A DNA stretch of 31,554 nt, from the IMG/VR virus record IMGVR_UViG_3300039191_000303, positions 1 to 31,554 of that record; one strand, given 5' to 3'. The notes below the pieces were generated by a model. It saw only the letters and a list, made by a program, of their open reading frames with translations, was not told the DNA's origin and ran no database searches. Below, in pieces: positions 13,719 to 22,131 of this stretch; within the stretch, counting starts at the first letter, position 1, and each line of letters begins with the position of its first letter. A program made the position numbers and the translations under genes. This DNA comes from a virus.

Positions 13719-14901
13719 CTTCAAAAACCTTTATATTTCCAACAATATTATCATTATCTGCAAAGTTGTTTATTAATCTTATAGCATCATAATTATCTAA
13801 ATTACCATACAACCCATAAACTATTGATGCAAGTGGCAATGCCTTTACAACTTCATAATCTACAATTTGATTTAATTTTCTTATATTTGAATAAGATTTT
13901 AAAATTTGTTGTGCATCAACAATTTTATCATAAGCTAATGGTGTGCTTTCAAGTCTTTCAATACATATACTTATTTGTGTATCAAATTCTTGTTGGCTTG
14001 AATATTGTTTTGTCAATGCTTGTTTCATTTCACCAACTGCTGTTACAAGATTTAAAAGTTGATTTGATTGTAAACTTTTCTTTATTGCTTCAACTTCTAC
14101 TTGTGAAAATGCACTTAAATCATCATCAAAACTTTTTATTGTTGTTGCTTTACTTGTTTTTGTTGCAAATATTTTAACATTTTTACCTGTTTGCACATCT
14201 GTTGTATCAAGTAATAAGTTTAAAAAAGCATTTGGCAATGATGTAACAAGTTTTAATGTTTCACCAATTCTTTTTAATCTGTTCACTTTTGATTGTATCT
14301 TATTATAAAAATCAAATGCAATAAATTGTAAATCAAGTATTGCTTCAAGTCCATCTTCCATTAAACTCATTGCTTCATCAATAAAGCTTTCAGTATTTGT
14401 TGCAACATCAATTATTGTATCTACTGTACCAACTTCTTTTATTGTTTCTGCAAATGCTGTTGATGCTGTTGCAATTTCAACTTCAAGTGCTGTTACTGTG
14501 CTTTTAAGTTGTGCTGTTGCATTTACTGTTGGTACTTTTTCAATATCTTGCACTGTTGCTGTAATATTAAATATTGTTTTACCAATATGTTTATCACTGT
14601 TTGATATTTCAACCTTATCAATATATACTTTTATTTTTCCAATAAATTTATCTGTTATCTCACAAAATCTTTCATTATATAGCACATCAAAAAGTGTATC
14701 TGTTTCATTCTTATCAAGTGTGTGTATTTTTATTGTGTGTACTCTTGCACCTGCACCTAAATCAATGCTGTAATTTTCGCCATCTTTTTTTGCTGGCGAT
14801 GGTTTGTTACTCTTTGCTTTTTTGTGACTTACTGCAAGCAGGCTTTCATCAACTTGTATTACTTTTATTTCATTTATTTTTGATACTAATAATTTAAACA
14901 T
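13702..14901 (-). CDS. Mu gp43 (N)-like DNA circulation / tail protein
   Basis: A 399-aa protein in the gp43 position between tape measure and hub. Residues 1-120 hold strands with GARVHTIKIHTLDKNETDTLFDVLY, like the DNA-circularisation N-terminal domain of Mu gpN. A long helical region with coiled-coil tendency follows (STAFAETIKEVGTVDTIIDV, FNKIQSKVNRLKRIGETLK). Despite the family name, in myoviruses it is a structural baseplate-tube connector. It ends by overlapping the hub gene. Confidence 0.75.
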   Translation of the reverse strand: MFKLLVSKINEIKVIQVDESLLAVSHKKAKSNKPSPAKKDGENYSIDLGAGARVHTIKIHTLDKNETDTLFDVLYNERFCEITDKFIGKIKVYIDKVEISNSDKHIGKTIFNITATVQDIEKVPTVNATAQLKSTVTALEVEIATASTAFAETIKEVGTVDTIIDVATNTESFIDEAMSLMEDGLEAILDLQFIAFDFYNKIQSKVNRLKRIGETLKLVTSLPNAFLNLLLDTTDVQTGKNVKIFATKTSKATTIKSFDDDLSAFSQVEVEAIKKSLQSNQLLNLVTAVGEMKQALTKQYSSQQEFDTQISICIERLESTPLAYDKIVDAQQILKSYSNIRKLNQIVDYEVVKALPLASIVYGLYGNLDNYDAIRLINNFADNDNIVGNIKVFEDANTN

Positions 14902-14904
14902 TTT

Positions 14905-16878
14905 TTAGACCCCATTGCTTGCTGTATTTAGCATAACTCTACCGCCTGTTGATTTTGCTTTTTGCTGTGTAGCAACTGCCCCTGTTGCAACAACATTTAC
15001 ATCAACAACTGTGTGATTTTTTTGCACATTATCAATTGGTGTTTCTTTTTGCTTATCATCACCACCAAAACCAAAAAAGTTTTTTGTACTTTCAAAAGCA
15101 CCTTTTACATTATCTTCAACTGCTCCTGCAATATTTGCAACTTTTGCTTTTGCTTTATTATATACTTCAAACTTACTCATAAAGCTATCAATCAAATCAA
15201 TCACATATTTAATTGGTGCTGTTAATACTGAAAAGTAAGCCTTTACACCTTTAAGTGCATTTTCAACAAGATTTAATGATGTAACAAACCCTGTGAATTT
15301 ATCCCACAATGTGCCAACCCAAGTTGTAATATCTTCAAAGTAATAAATTAATGCACCAACTGCAACAACTAAAGCAATCACACCTGCAACAATCCAAGTA
15401 ATTGGATTTGCCCATAATGCAACATTAAATAAAAGTGTTGCAATTTTTATTGCTTTTAATACAAATGTTAATGCTGAAAATACAGTTGTAAGCACACCCA
15501 CTGACATTGCCACCAATCCAAACAACACATAAAGCACACCCATAATTGCAATAAATCCACCAACATAAACAATTATATTACCAATCATTGATACTAAATC
15601 TTTGTTTTTATTAGTCCACTTTGTTACTGCTTCCATTATTTGTGTAATTTTTTCATAAGCACCACCAAGTTTTGATGTAAAGTTTTGCCCTATACTTATC
15701 ATTAAACCCTCAAATGCACTTTGTAATAACTTTAATTTACCACCTGCACCGCTTAATTGTATATCTGCAATTCTTTTACTTACACCTTGTGCCTTTTCAA
15801 GTGATGTTGTGTAATCTTTAATGCCTTTTTGCCCTTGCTCCATAAGCACTAATGCACTTGATAATGCTTCACTTCCAAATATTTGTTTTAAATATTCTGT
15901 TTTCTTTTGTTGCCCCATACCTTTTAATTTTTCTTGTATTTGTCCTATTTGTTCACTCATTGGCTTAAATTTATCCTGTGCATCAAAAGTTTTTAATCCA
16001 AGTTCTTCAATTGCTTTTTTTGCTTCGCCTGCTGGTGCTGATAAATTTAACATCATTCTTTTAAGTGCATTACCTGCAAGACTTCCATTTATACCTGCAT
16101 CGCCAAGCTTACCAATCATTGCACTTGTTTCTTCAATTGAAATACCCAAACCTGCACTTAATGGTGCAACAACCTTGAAACTTTCGCCAAGCATACTTAC
16201 TGTTGTGTTTGATGTTGTAATTGTTTTTGCCATCAAATCAGATACTTTTGCCATTTGGTCTGCTTTTAATCCAAACCCACTTAAAGCATTTGATGCAATA
16301 TCACTGGCTTGTGCTAAATCCATTTCACCAACTGTTGCAAGTGACAAAACACCATTCATTGCCTCAATTGTTTGTGCTGATGTAAAACCTGCCATACTCA
16401 TAAACTTCATACCCTCTGCAACCTGTGATGCACTCCATTCTGTTGTGCTTCCAAGTTCTTGTGCTTTGGCTGTCATTGATGCAAAATCTTTATTAAACCT
16501 TTGTGCTTCTGCACTATCTGTGCCATACCCACCTGATATAATAGATTTTACACTTAACATTTTACTATTAAATTCTTGTGCTGTTTTAACTGGTAAAGCT
16601 ATTGTTGATAATAAACTTGCACCACCTGCAAGTACACCAATACCTTTTGTAAGTGATGCTTTTCCTTTTTCACCAATATCACCAAGCTTTTTATTTATCT
16701 TAGTAAGATTATTTGATAATTTACTTGTACTTTGTGTTGCTCTTGACATTGCACCACTTATACCTGTGCTTGCTTGTTTTGCTTTATCACCCATTGTTGC
16801 CATTTTAGAGTTTATCTTGCTTACTGTGGCACTTATTTTATCTATTGCTTCGAACCGTACCGAGTAATCAAAAGCCAT
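14905..16878 (-). CDS. Tail tape measure protein, TP901-type
   Basis: A 657-aa protein from the ATG at 16876-16878 (MAFDYSVRFEAIDKIS); a TTG 10 codons earlier overlaps the small gene and is less likely. The TP901 core is clear: AQELGSTTEWSASQVAEGMKFM, LSGFGLKADQMAKVSD, GESFKVVAPLSAGLGISIEET, INGSLAGNALKRMMLNLS. A Lys/Ser-rich coiled N-terminus precedes it. Hydrophobic segments lie at IIVYVGGFIAIMGVLYVLFG and ITWIVAGVIALVVAVGALIY. It sets tail length, which the protein size suggests is short, and is folded around by the tail chaperones encoded just upstream. Confidence 0.92.
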   Translation of the reverse strand: MAFDYSVRFEAIDKISATVSKINSKMATMGDKAKQASTGISGAMSRATQSTSKLSNNLTKINKKLGDIGEKGKASLTKGIGVLAGGASLLSTIALPVKTAQEFNSKMLSVKSIISGGYGTDSAEAQRFNKDFASMTAKAQELGSTTEWSASQVAEGMKFMSMAGFTSAQTIEAMNGVLSLATVGEMDLAQASDIASNALSGFGLKADQMAKVSDLMAKTITTSNTTVSMLGESFKVVAPLSAGLGISIEETSAMIGKLGDAGINGSLAGNALKRMMLNLSAPAGEAKKAIEELGLKTFDAQDKFKPMSEQIGQIQEKLKGMGQQKKTEYLKQIFGSEALSSALVLMEQGQKGIKDYTTSLEKAQGVSKRIADIQLSGAGGKLKLLQSAFEGLMISIGQNFTSKLGGAYEKITQIMEAVTKWTNKNKDLVSMIGNIIVYVGGFIAIMGVLYVLFGLVAMSVGVLTTVFSALTFVLKAIKIATLLFNVALWANPITWIVAGVIALVVAVGALIYYFEDITTWVGTLWDKFTGFVTSLNLVENALKGVKAYFSVLTAPIKYVIDLIDSFMSKFEVYNKAKAKVANIAGAVEDNVKGAFESTKNFFGFGGDDKQKETPIDNVQKNHTVVDVNVVATGAVATQQKAKSTGGRVMLNTASNGV

Positions 16879-16879
16879 A

Positions 16880-16999
16880 TTATTCACCGTGTCCTTTATA
16901 AAATTCAAAACTTTTTAAAGCTTTTCTTCTTGCTTCAACTGCATCGTTAGAATTTTTGTCGTATCTCAAAATCTTTTTTAGTTCTTTTTGTGTAATCAC
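16880..16999 (-). CDS. Small protein between tail chaperone and tape measure, 39 aa
   Basis: ORF beginning at GTG 16997-16999 (ITQKELKKILRYDKN...) with AAAGGG 6 nt upstream, ending 1 nt before the tape-measure ATG. It is basic and helical. The stop of the frameshift extension overlaps a possible TTG start two codons earlier (TTGA), so coupling is likely. Many phages carry a short gene here. It may be a separate chaperone piece or part of a larger set. Confidence 0.55.
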   Translation of the reverse strand: MITQKELKKILRYDKNSNDAVEARRKALKSFEFYKGHGE

Positions 17000-17001
17000 A
17001 A

Positions 17002-17585
17002 TCAACCCTTTGCTTGCTTTGCTTGTTGTTTGCTCAACTTTTCAACCATCTTTTTAAGTTGCATAAACTCTAAAATATCAACCTTGTGCAATAAATCAAA
17101 ATAACTTACTGCACCATTCATAAAATAACTTATATCAAAAGCTATTTGTTCATACTGTTCATCTTTTGGGTAATTTTTGGTAACAAAAAATGTTTTAACA
17201 CCTCTTGATATAATCCATCTAAATCTTCAATATCCATACTATCAATTAAACTATCAGTTAATTTTGTACCTGCAATTGTTCCAAAACCTTTTAAAGCTCC
17301 TGTAACTTCATCAAATAACATTTCTGATGCACCTGTCATTTCTAAAATATTTAATACTTCATCAATTTCAACAACACTATCTTGCTTTTTTGCTTCTTGC
17401 TTTTGTGCTGTATCACCTTTTGATTGTTGTGCAAATGTTTTAAAAATAACATCTTGCAATCTTTTTAATGTTTGTAAACCTTTTTTACCTGTAAAACTTA
17501 CATTAACTTCACTACGTGCTTCATATGCACCTGTTGTATCTGTTTCTACATAAACTTGTAATTCTTTTTTTAATTGATAAATCAT
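17002..17585 (-). CDS. Tail assembly chaperone, -1 frameshift product (194 aa)
   Basis: The 0-frame gene shifts -1 at the T-TTT-TTG heptamer (17184-17190) and continues for 60 codons to the TGA at 17002-17004. The added part begins VTKNYPKDEQYEQIAF and ends KLSKQQAKQAKG. The long form therefore has 134 zero-frame plus 60 shifted residues. This is the gpG-gpT type arrangement of tail chaperones, where the short and long forms bind the tape measure in a fixed ratio. The extension has no stop for 60 codons and no good start of its own, which supports the frameshift. Confidence 0.8.
17142..17585 (-). CDS. Tail assembly chaperone, 0-frame product (147 aa)
   Basis: A 147-aa protein, mostly helical after a strand-rich start (YQLKKELQVYVETDTTGAYEARSEVNVSFTG). 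A Lys/Gln-rich linker (QSKGDTAQKQEAKKQDS) leads to an acidic helical C-terminus (EIDEVLNILEMTGASEMLFDE). Position between tube and tape measure matches Mu gp41-type chaperones. The 0-frame ending, LLPKITQKMNSMNK, is made when ribosomes do not shift. The terminator at 17608-17644 lies just upstream, so its transcript must read through or start nearby. Confidence 0.8.
   Translation of the reverse strand: MIYQLKKELQVYVETDTTGAYEARSEVNVSFTGKKGLQTLKRLQDVIFKTFAQQSKGDTAQKQEAKKQDSVVEIDEVLNILEMTGASEMLFDEVTGALKGFGTIAGTKLTDSLIDSMDIEDLDGLYQEVLKHFLLPKITQKMNSMNK
17184..17190 (-). promoter_or_regulatory. Programmed -1 frameshift heptamer T TTT TTG
   Basis: On the minus strand the 0-frame codons CAT TTT TTG present a canonical X-XXY-YYZ slippery site. 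A -1 slip gives TTT TTT GTT, opening a 60-codon frame that ends at 17002. Zero-frame termination follows 13 codons later (TAG 17142-17144). No strong downstream stem is obvious, but the region is AT-rich. Confidence 0.8.
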
Positions 17586-17607
17586 TTTCTGCCTTTTAAT
17601 TGTTTTT

Positions 17608-17644
17608 AATAAAAAGGCTAAAACTAAATCTTAGCCTTTTTATT
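17608..17644. terminator. Strong bidirectional intrinsic terminator
   Basis: Fourteen-base perfect arms (17608-17621 and 17631-17644: AATAAAAAGGCTAA / TTAGCCTTTTTATT) surround a 9-nt loop. The A/T-rich outer half of the stem supplies a U-tract in either direction. It lies between the tube gene (stop 17672) and the chaperone gene (start 17585), so it should end most transcripts after capsid, sheath and tube. Confidence 0.85.
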
Positions 17645-17671
17645 TTAATTTTGATTATAACATCTTAATTA

Positions 17672-18043
17672 TTAAGTTCCTTGCCCACCTGTAAATACAA
17701 TCTCAATTTCACTTGCAAAATCAATTTCTACATCTTCTATAATACTCATATTATTAAAAGTTTTTGTAAATCCTGTTCTACTATCAACCAATCTAATTGC
17801 ATTTTTACCAATATTATCTTGCCAATCTTGAACAAGTTCAATATTTTCTGCTGTTGGCTGTATCTTAATTGTACATTCACCTGTTGCTTCTGTATAATCA
17901 ACATTTTCATATACTTGTACTTTATCACCAATTGTTGCTGTTTTCACCTCAACCTTTGGCACACCTCTTTTGTACTTTGGTTTTCCAACCACTGCAACTG
18001 TACCACCATTTATTACTGCTGTATTTGCATTAACTAATTCCAT
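17672..18043 (-). CDS. Tail tube protein, Mu gpM-like
   Basis: A 123-aa protein of the usual tube length. It starts VINGGTVAVVGKPKYKRGVPKVEVKTA, then has a strand, short helix, strand order with ENIELVQDWQDNIGKNAIRLVD and a C-terminal EIDFASEIEIVFTGGQGT strand, all matching small myovirus tube subunits. It follows the sheath gene by 16 nt and is followed by the terminator. Confidence 0.85.
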   Translation of the reverse strand: MELVNANTAVINGGTVAVVGKPKYKRGVPKVEVKTATIGDKVQVYENVDYTEATGECTIKIQPTAENIELVQDWQDNIGKNAIRLVDSRTGFTKTFNNMSIIEDVEIDFASEIEIVFTGGQGT

Positions 18044-18059
18044 AAATTACCCCTTTACC

Positions 18060-19544
18060 TTAAAAATCATAACCAATTGCAACAATTCCGTTTAAACCTC
18101 TAAACTGTGAAACAATTGCAACTGGTGCATAAACACTATAAGTACCACTTGCTGTATCAAGTGTAACTGTTAAATTCTTTTTAAATGCTTTTATTGCATC
18201 TGCTCCACCTTGCACAAGTGCAAATGCAACCATATCTTCATACAGTCCAACAATATAAGCTTTTACACTTACTGTGTTGGTCATTGCAACACCTGATACT
18301 AAATCACCCCCTGTTGCTCTTGTTTGCCCAAATTCTTTTTGTGAATTTACAAATAAGTATTCTTGCACTGCAAGTGATGTATCAACTGCATTAAGATATT
18401 TAAATGCAACATCTTCAATACCTGTGTTATCAAATTTATATAATGTTACTAAACTACCAAGCACCACACCAATTGTTGCTGGTACAAATAAACTTAAACC
18501 TGCATCATTTAAATCTTGTACTTGCTCAATTATAATTTCATTCTTTGGTTCATCATAACTCATTGGTGTATTGTGATATGGTAATGATGATTTATTAATA
18601 CCACCAAAAGCTTCTTGTGCTTCAACAACTAAATCACCTAATACTGCACCATCTGTAAGCCTTAATGCTCTTTTTGCACCAAACTCTGCTGTTGCTAATA
18701 AAGGTAACATATTGTATTTCATTTCATCTAAGTTACCAAGCACAACCATTGTTTTTGAATTTTTAGAATTTGCAAAAGCTTTTAATGTTGAATAATCACC
18801 ATTTTGCACATTAATACCAACACCACCTTTTACTGTGTTACTCATATTAAATCTTGCTTCAAGCCATACTTCAACATCATCAAATGGTGTTGCACTATCA
18901 AATAATACTGTTTGGTATCTCTTTGTAACACCAACAAAAATATCATCTACATCATAAGTACCTGCACCACCTGTAAATACTACTGGTGTAAAACTTAACC
19001 CAAGCACTCTTGTTTTTACAACTGTTGTAATTCCATTTGAAATTTCACCCTTTATATCGAAATCAATTAATACAAGTGTTGCATCAACACCATCAACTGT
19101 TGCTGTAAATGGATAATCTTTTGCATTTATAGCACTTGCAATTTTAACTGCAATTTGTTCTGCTGTTTCATCTTTTAAGATTGTTACACTTACACCAAAT
19201 TCATCATCACCAACATTAAAGTTAAATGTTTTATTTTCTGTTGCTGTACCTGTTGTTTTTAGTCCACCCTGTGATGCAACACCACCTGCTGGTTCTGCAA
19301 GTGTAATAATATCAATTTCATTTGCTTTGTTATGTGCTTTAATTCTATCAAAAGCCATTGTTGCCATACTTCCTGCACCACATAATGTGATAATTTCAGT
19401 TTGCTGTACATCTTCAAGCAATTCTTTTGCTGTTGCTGTTCCACTACCTTGTGCAATCAATAAAATTCTTTGCTCACCAAAACCTGCTTTACTATCACCT
19501 GCTTTTACTTGCCAATTTATAATTGGTGCTTGTAGATTTGCCAT
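18060..19544 (-). CDS. Contractile tail sheath, Mu gpL-like
   Basis: A 494-aa protein of normal sheath length. The N-terminus (QRILLIAQGSGTATAKELL, LCGAGSMATMAFDRIKAHN) has the Mu-type fold seen as G.GSMLA.M......N in relatives. Threonine- and valine-rich strands form the central insert. The C-terminal part with LKAFANSKNSKTMVVLGNLD, NDAGLSLFVPATIGVVLGSLVT and the ALVQGGADAIKAFKKNLTVTLD block fits the subtilisin-like sheath core. Its presence, with tube and baseplate genes, shows a contractile tail (myovirus). Confidence 0.9.
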   Translation of the reverse strand: MANLQAPIINWQVKAGDSKAGFGEQRILLIAQGSGTATAKELLEDVQQTEIITLCGAGSMATMAFDRIKAHNKANEIDIITLAEPAGGVASQGGLKTTGTATENKTFNFNVGDDEFGVSVTILKDETAEQIAVKIASAINAKDYPFTATVDGVDATLVLIDFDIKGEISNGITTVVKTRVLGLSFTPVVFTGGAGTYDVDDIFVGVTKRYQTVLFDSATPFDDVEVWLEARFNMSNTVKGGVGINVQNGDYSTLKAFANSKNSKTMVVLGNLDEMKYNMLPLLATAEFGAKRALRLTDGAVLGDLVVEAQEAFGGINKSSLPYHNTPMSYDEPKNEIIIEQVQDLNDAGLSLFVPATIGVVLGSLVTLYKFDNTGIEDVAFKYLNAVDTSLAVQEYLFVNSQKEFGQTRATGGDLVSGVAMTNTVSVKAYIVGLYEDMVAFALVQGGADAIKAFKKNLTVTLDTASGTYSVYAPVAIVSQFRGLNGIVAIGYDF

Positions 19545-19556
19545 TTTGCTTTTCCT

Positions 19557-20264
19557 TTAATCGTTTATTTCAATAGTATCAAGAACTGTATCAAAGTTTT
19601 TTACCCTATTTCTTATTATATCATTTATATTCATATCTTCTAAATATGAAAAACCCATATCAACACAATAATATTCACCTGCATAAAATCTATCTTTTAT
19701 ACTATCAAATCTTATTAATGTTGCATCATCATCACCCACTTCAATTACACTGTGTGCAATTATCTTATCTAAAGCTTGACAACCACCAATTGCTTGCATT
19801 TCTGTTGCTTTCACTTTAAACATTACACCAAACTGTTGTTGCCACATTGTATGCCCATCTTCACTTGCTGTGTATTTAAAAGATGTTTTTGTGTTTTGTG
19901 TAGCTTCCCAATATGTAATGATTAAATTATCAATCTTTTCATCAATAATTGTTTCAAGTGCAAAATCTCTTGTTAAAGCACTACCAACATTTACTTTGTG
20001 TGTAACACAATTTACTGTGCTTTGTGCATCACCAAAAAAACATTCTAAAGTTACAACACCACTTACAAAATCGTGTATATCATTCAAACAACTCTTGCTT
20101 GCAACTCCATCAATCCCACCACTTAAAACATATTCACCATTTAAACCTGTAATTGTTACTGTGTTTTTTTCAGTAACACAAGTTGTGCTATTTGTTTCAG
20201 TGTCAAAGAGTTGTGTGTACTGTGCAATATTTGCCATTATTCTTTTAACAATTAATTCAATCAT
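19557..20264 (-). CDS. Tail completion/connector candidate, 235 aa
   Basis: Unrecognised by motif. It is soluble and strand-rich, with several cysteines (TTCVTEKN, LECFFGDAQS, YYCVDMG) and two acidic ends. It lies between the HK97-gp10-like protein and the sheath, the slot of Mu gp37/gp38-type tail-terminator proteins. It starts within ATGA of the preceding gene. A tail-terminator or joining role is inferred from position only. Confidence 0.55.
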   Translation of the reverse strand: MIELIVKRIMANIAQYTQLFDTETNSTTCVTEKNTVTITGLNGEYVLSGGIDGVASKSCLNDIHDFVSGVVTLECFFGDAQSTVNCVTHKVNVGSALTRDFALETIIDEKIDNLIITYWEATQNTKTSFKYTASEDGHTMWQQQFGVMFKVKATEMQAIGGCQALDKIIAHSVIEVGDDDATLIRFDSIKDRFYAGEYYCVDMGFSYLEDMNINDIIRNRVKNFDTVLDTIEIND

Positions 20265-20650
20265 TTTGTAAACCTTATACTGTTCATTAATGCACTTTTT
20301 ACAACTTTATCAATTTTGCTTTTGTTCTGCAATATTGATTTTGTGTAATTTGGTCTTTTATCCATCTTGCTTGTACCTAATTCAAGAAACTTTGCATATT
20401 TTATTTTGCTGTTACCTGCGCCAAATTCAAGCACTTTACCACTTATTTCAAACCTTATTGTTTTGCTTAATGCTCCACTTTCATTGTTTGCTGTATCACC
20501 TGCTTTACTTGCAATGTGTCTTTTACCACCTACAATGTAAACCCTACCAATTGATACTTTTTTCATATTGTCTTGTGCTTGCTCAACAAGTACATCACCA
20601 ACCTTGTTTAATGCTTTACTTGCAAATCTCTCAAAATCAAATTTAAGCAC
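20261..20650 (-). CDS. HK97 gp10-like head-tail/tail completion protein
   Basis: A 129-aa protein: an N-terminal helix (FERFASKALNKVGDVLVEQAQDNM), strands with GALSKTIRFEISGKVLEFGAGN, then AKFLELGTSKMDKRPNYTKSIL. The Y/F-x-x-x-E-x-G-T-x-x-M-x-x-R-P motif is the hallmark of the HK97 gp10-like family, which completes the tail end that joins the head. It is coupled to the next gene by ATGA. Confidence 0.85.
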   Translation of the reverse strand: MLKFDFERFASKALNKVGDVLVEQAQDNMKKVSIGRVYIVGGKRHIASKAGDTANNESGALSKTIRFEISGKVLEFGAGNSKIKYAKFLELGTSKMDKRPNYTKSILQNKSKIDKVVKSALMNSIRFTK

Positions 20651-21232
20651 TTAAAGCACCTCAATACAATTAATTGCCAAAAGTATATTTGTTTCATTGA
20701 TGTTTTCAATCGTTAAAACTTCAAACTTTCTTTCACTCCACTCAATTAAATCACTTGTATCAACTCCACCAATATATTTTAAAGTAAAAAGATGTGTTGG
20801 TACTTTTGCACCTTGCAATGCAAATTGTAAATAATCGTTTGGCTTAACTGTTTTAATTCTTGCTTTTGTATCAATTGCTGGTGTTGGCTTAACATTTGGT
20901 AAACTGCACCCTGTTGTTGTAAGTGATTGTTTTTTAATACTAATATTATTTACAAAATCATCTTTATAAACAACTGTTTCACAATAAGATATTTTACCAC
21001 TTGTATAAACTGGCATTGCTTCAAGCACACCAAAATTTACACCTTTCAATACAACTACATCATCAAGCAATACTTCTTGCACTGTGTGGATAACCTCAAC
21101 ATCAAATGATGTGTAAATTGTGCTTTTCTTAAAGTAGTAAGATTTTTTACTATCTTCAAAGTATGCTTTTACATTTACTGCATTAATCTTTGCTGGCTCA
21201 CCATACTTGCTTATAAGTCTTGCATTATTCAT
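20651..21232 (-). CDS. Head-tail adaptor/stopper candidate, 193 aa
   Basis: A 193-aa protein, beta-rich with a charged surface. The N-terminus (NARLISKYGEPAKI) and the DTKARIKTVKPNDYLQ segment resemble the stopper/adaptor proteins that follow head-completion proteins in Mu-like and SPP1-like phages. The end, EVLTIENINETNILLAINCIEVL, is strand-rich. The start overlaps the previous gene by 8 nt. Family assignment is by size and place. Confidence 0.5.
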   Translation of the reverse strand: MNNARLISKYGEPAKINAVNVKAYFEDSKKSYYFKKSTIYTSFDVEVIHTVQEVLLDDVVVLKGVNFGVLEAMPVYTSGKISYCETVVYKDDFVNNISIKKQSLTTTGCSLPNVKPTPAIDTKARIKTVKPNDYLQFALQGAKVPTHLFTLKYIGGVDTSDLIEWSERKFEVLTIENINETNILLAINCIEVL

Positions 21233-21698
21233 ATCTGCTACTTGATGATTTAATTTTAACTGTTGTTGCTCTCAATGGATTTAAAAAAGCAATAATGTTA
21301 CCACTAACAACACCATTTGTAAGATTGTCACTATTACTAAAAAATTCAGTTTCGTGTTTACCAATCTTTTCTTTTTTGATATTCTTAAATATTTCATCAT
21401 TGCTATAATCTAAACACATCATTGCAACTGCAAATTTAATGTTTTGTGGTATTACTAAACTTTCATTCCGTGGAAACTTCAACAATTGATTTGATGATGT
21501 TTTTGCACCTTGATACATTAATGCACCATCTACTGCCAAACTTGACTGCATAAGTAACATTTGCTTTTCTACATCTTCCAATATATCCCAAGCTTCACTA
21601 TTACTTTGCTTTAAAATTATATCATCTGCATCTGTTACACTTAAATAACTGTTTGCAATTTCATAATCTGCTTCTGTATGTGGCACAAATATCATCAT
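21225..21698 (-). CDS. Head-tail connector, DnaT-like/Ad1 type
   Basis: A 157-aa protein. It opens with EADYEIANSYLSVTDADD, then a helix DVEKQMLLMQSSLAVDGALMYQGAKT and QLLKFPRN. This is the layout of the adaptor proteins often annotated DnaT-like: a helix with a run of aliphatic residues, a GxK turn, then a strand with L-x-F/W-P-R. Despite that name the role is structural, at the head-tail join. Two ATGs stand at the start (21698 and 21695). Confidence 0.65.
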   Translation of the reverse strand: MMIFVPHTEADYEIANSYLSVTDADDIILKQSNSEAWDILEDVEKQMLLMQSSLAVDGALMYQGAKTSSNQLLKFPRNESLVIPQNIKFAVAMMCLDYSNDEIFKNIKKEKIGKHETEFFSNSDNLTNGVVSGNIIAFLNPLRATTVKIKSSSSRYE

Positions 21699-21705
21699 CT
21701 ACCCT

Positions 21706-22065
21706 TTAACCGTTAAAATGCTCTGCACATTCATCTGCTGTGCCAAAACCTTTTTTGTAATTATCTTTTTTACAATACCACTTACTGCCAACCATTCTTA
21801 CACCATCATAATTGTATTTTTTTGACTTTTCTTTTTTTGCATCTTCATCTGCACCACCATTTGCACCATTTGCATCACTTTCATCTGCTTGTGCTTCAAT
21901 TGCTTCAAGTAAATCTTTTAAATCTTTGTACTCTTGTGTGTTGCCATTTGCATCTTCTTCTTTTTCAAGTGCTTCAATGCTTGCATTTAATTCTGCATTA
22001 TCAATTGTACCTGCCAATGCTGTTGCTGTTGCTAAAGTTGCTATAACTGCTTTGCTCTTTGCCAT
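21706..22065 (-). CDS. Small structural protein with C-terminal FNG motif, 119 aa
   Basis: From the ATG at 22063-22065, which has AAGG 8 nt upstream, the protein is 119 aa; a further ATG upstream is weaker. The N-terminus is Ala/Thr-rich and acidic (AVIATLATATALAGTIDNAE), followed by an Asp/Gly/Ala-rich flexible segment, a Lys-rich stretch, and a compact end with GVRMVGSKWYCKKDNYKKGF and HFNG. Placed right after the major capsid gene, it could be a decoration or head-joining protein, but no family is recognised. Confidence 0.55.
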   Translation of the reverse strand: MAKSKAVIATLATATALAGTIDNAELNASIEALEKEEDANGNTQEYKDLKDLLEAIEAQADESDANGANGGADEDAKKEKSKKYNYDGVRMVGSKWYCKKDNYKKGFGTADECAEHFNG

Positions 22066-22131
22066 AATAAAAACCTTTTTGTTTATTTTGAACATCACAA
22101 TCTTAATTGGTTGTGATATGTGATTTACATA

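Noticed and set aside
15821-16867. Long plus-strand open frame (348 codons) opposite the tape measure gene
   Set aside because: It is the antisense of a well-supported gene, has low-complexity hydrophobic composition and no start signal. The same holds for the other plus-strand frames across the window.
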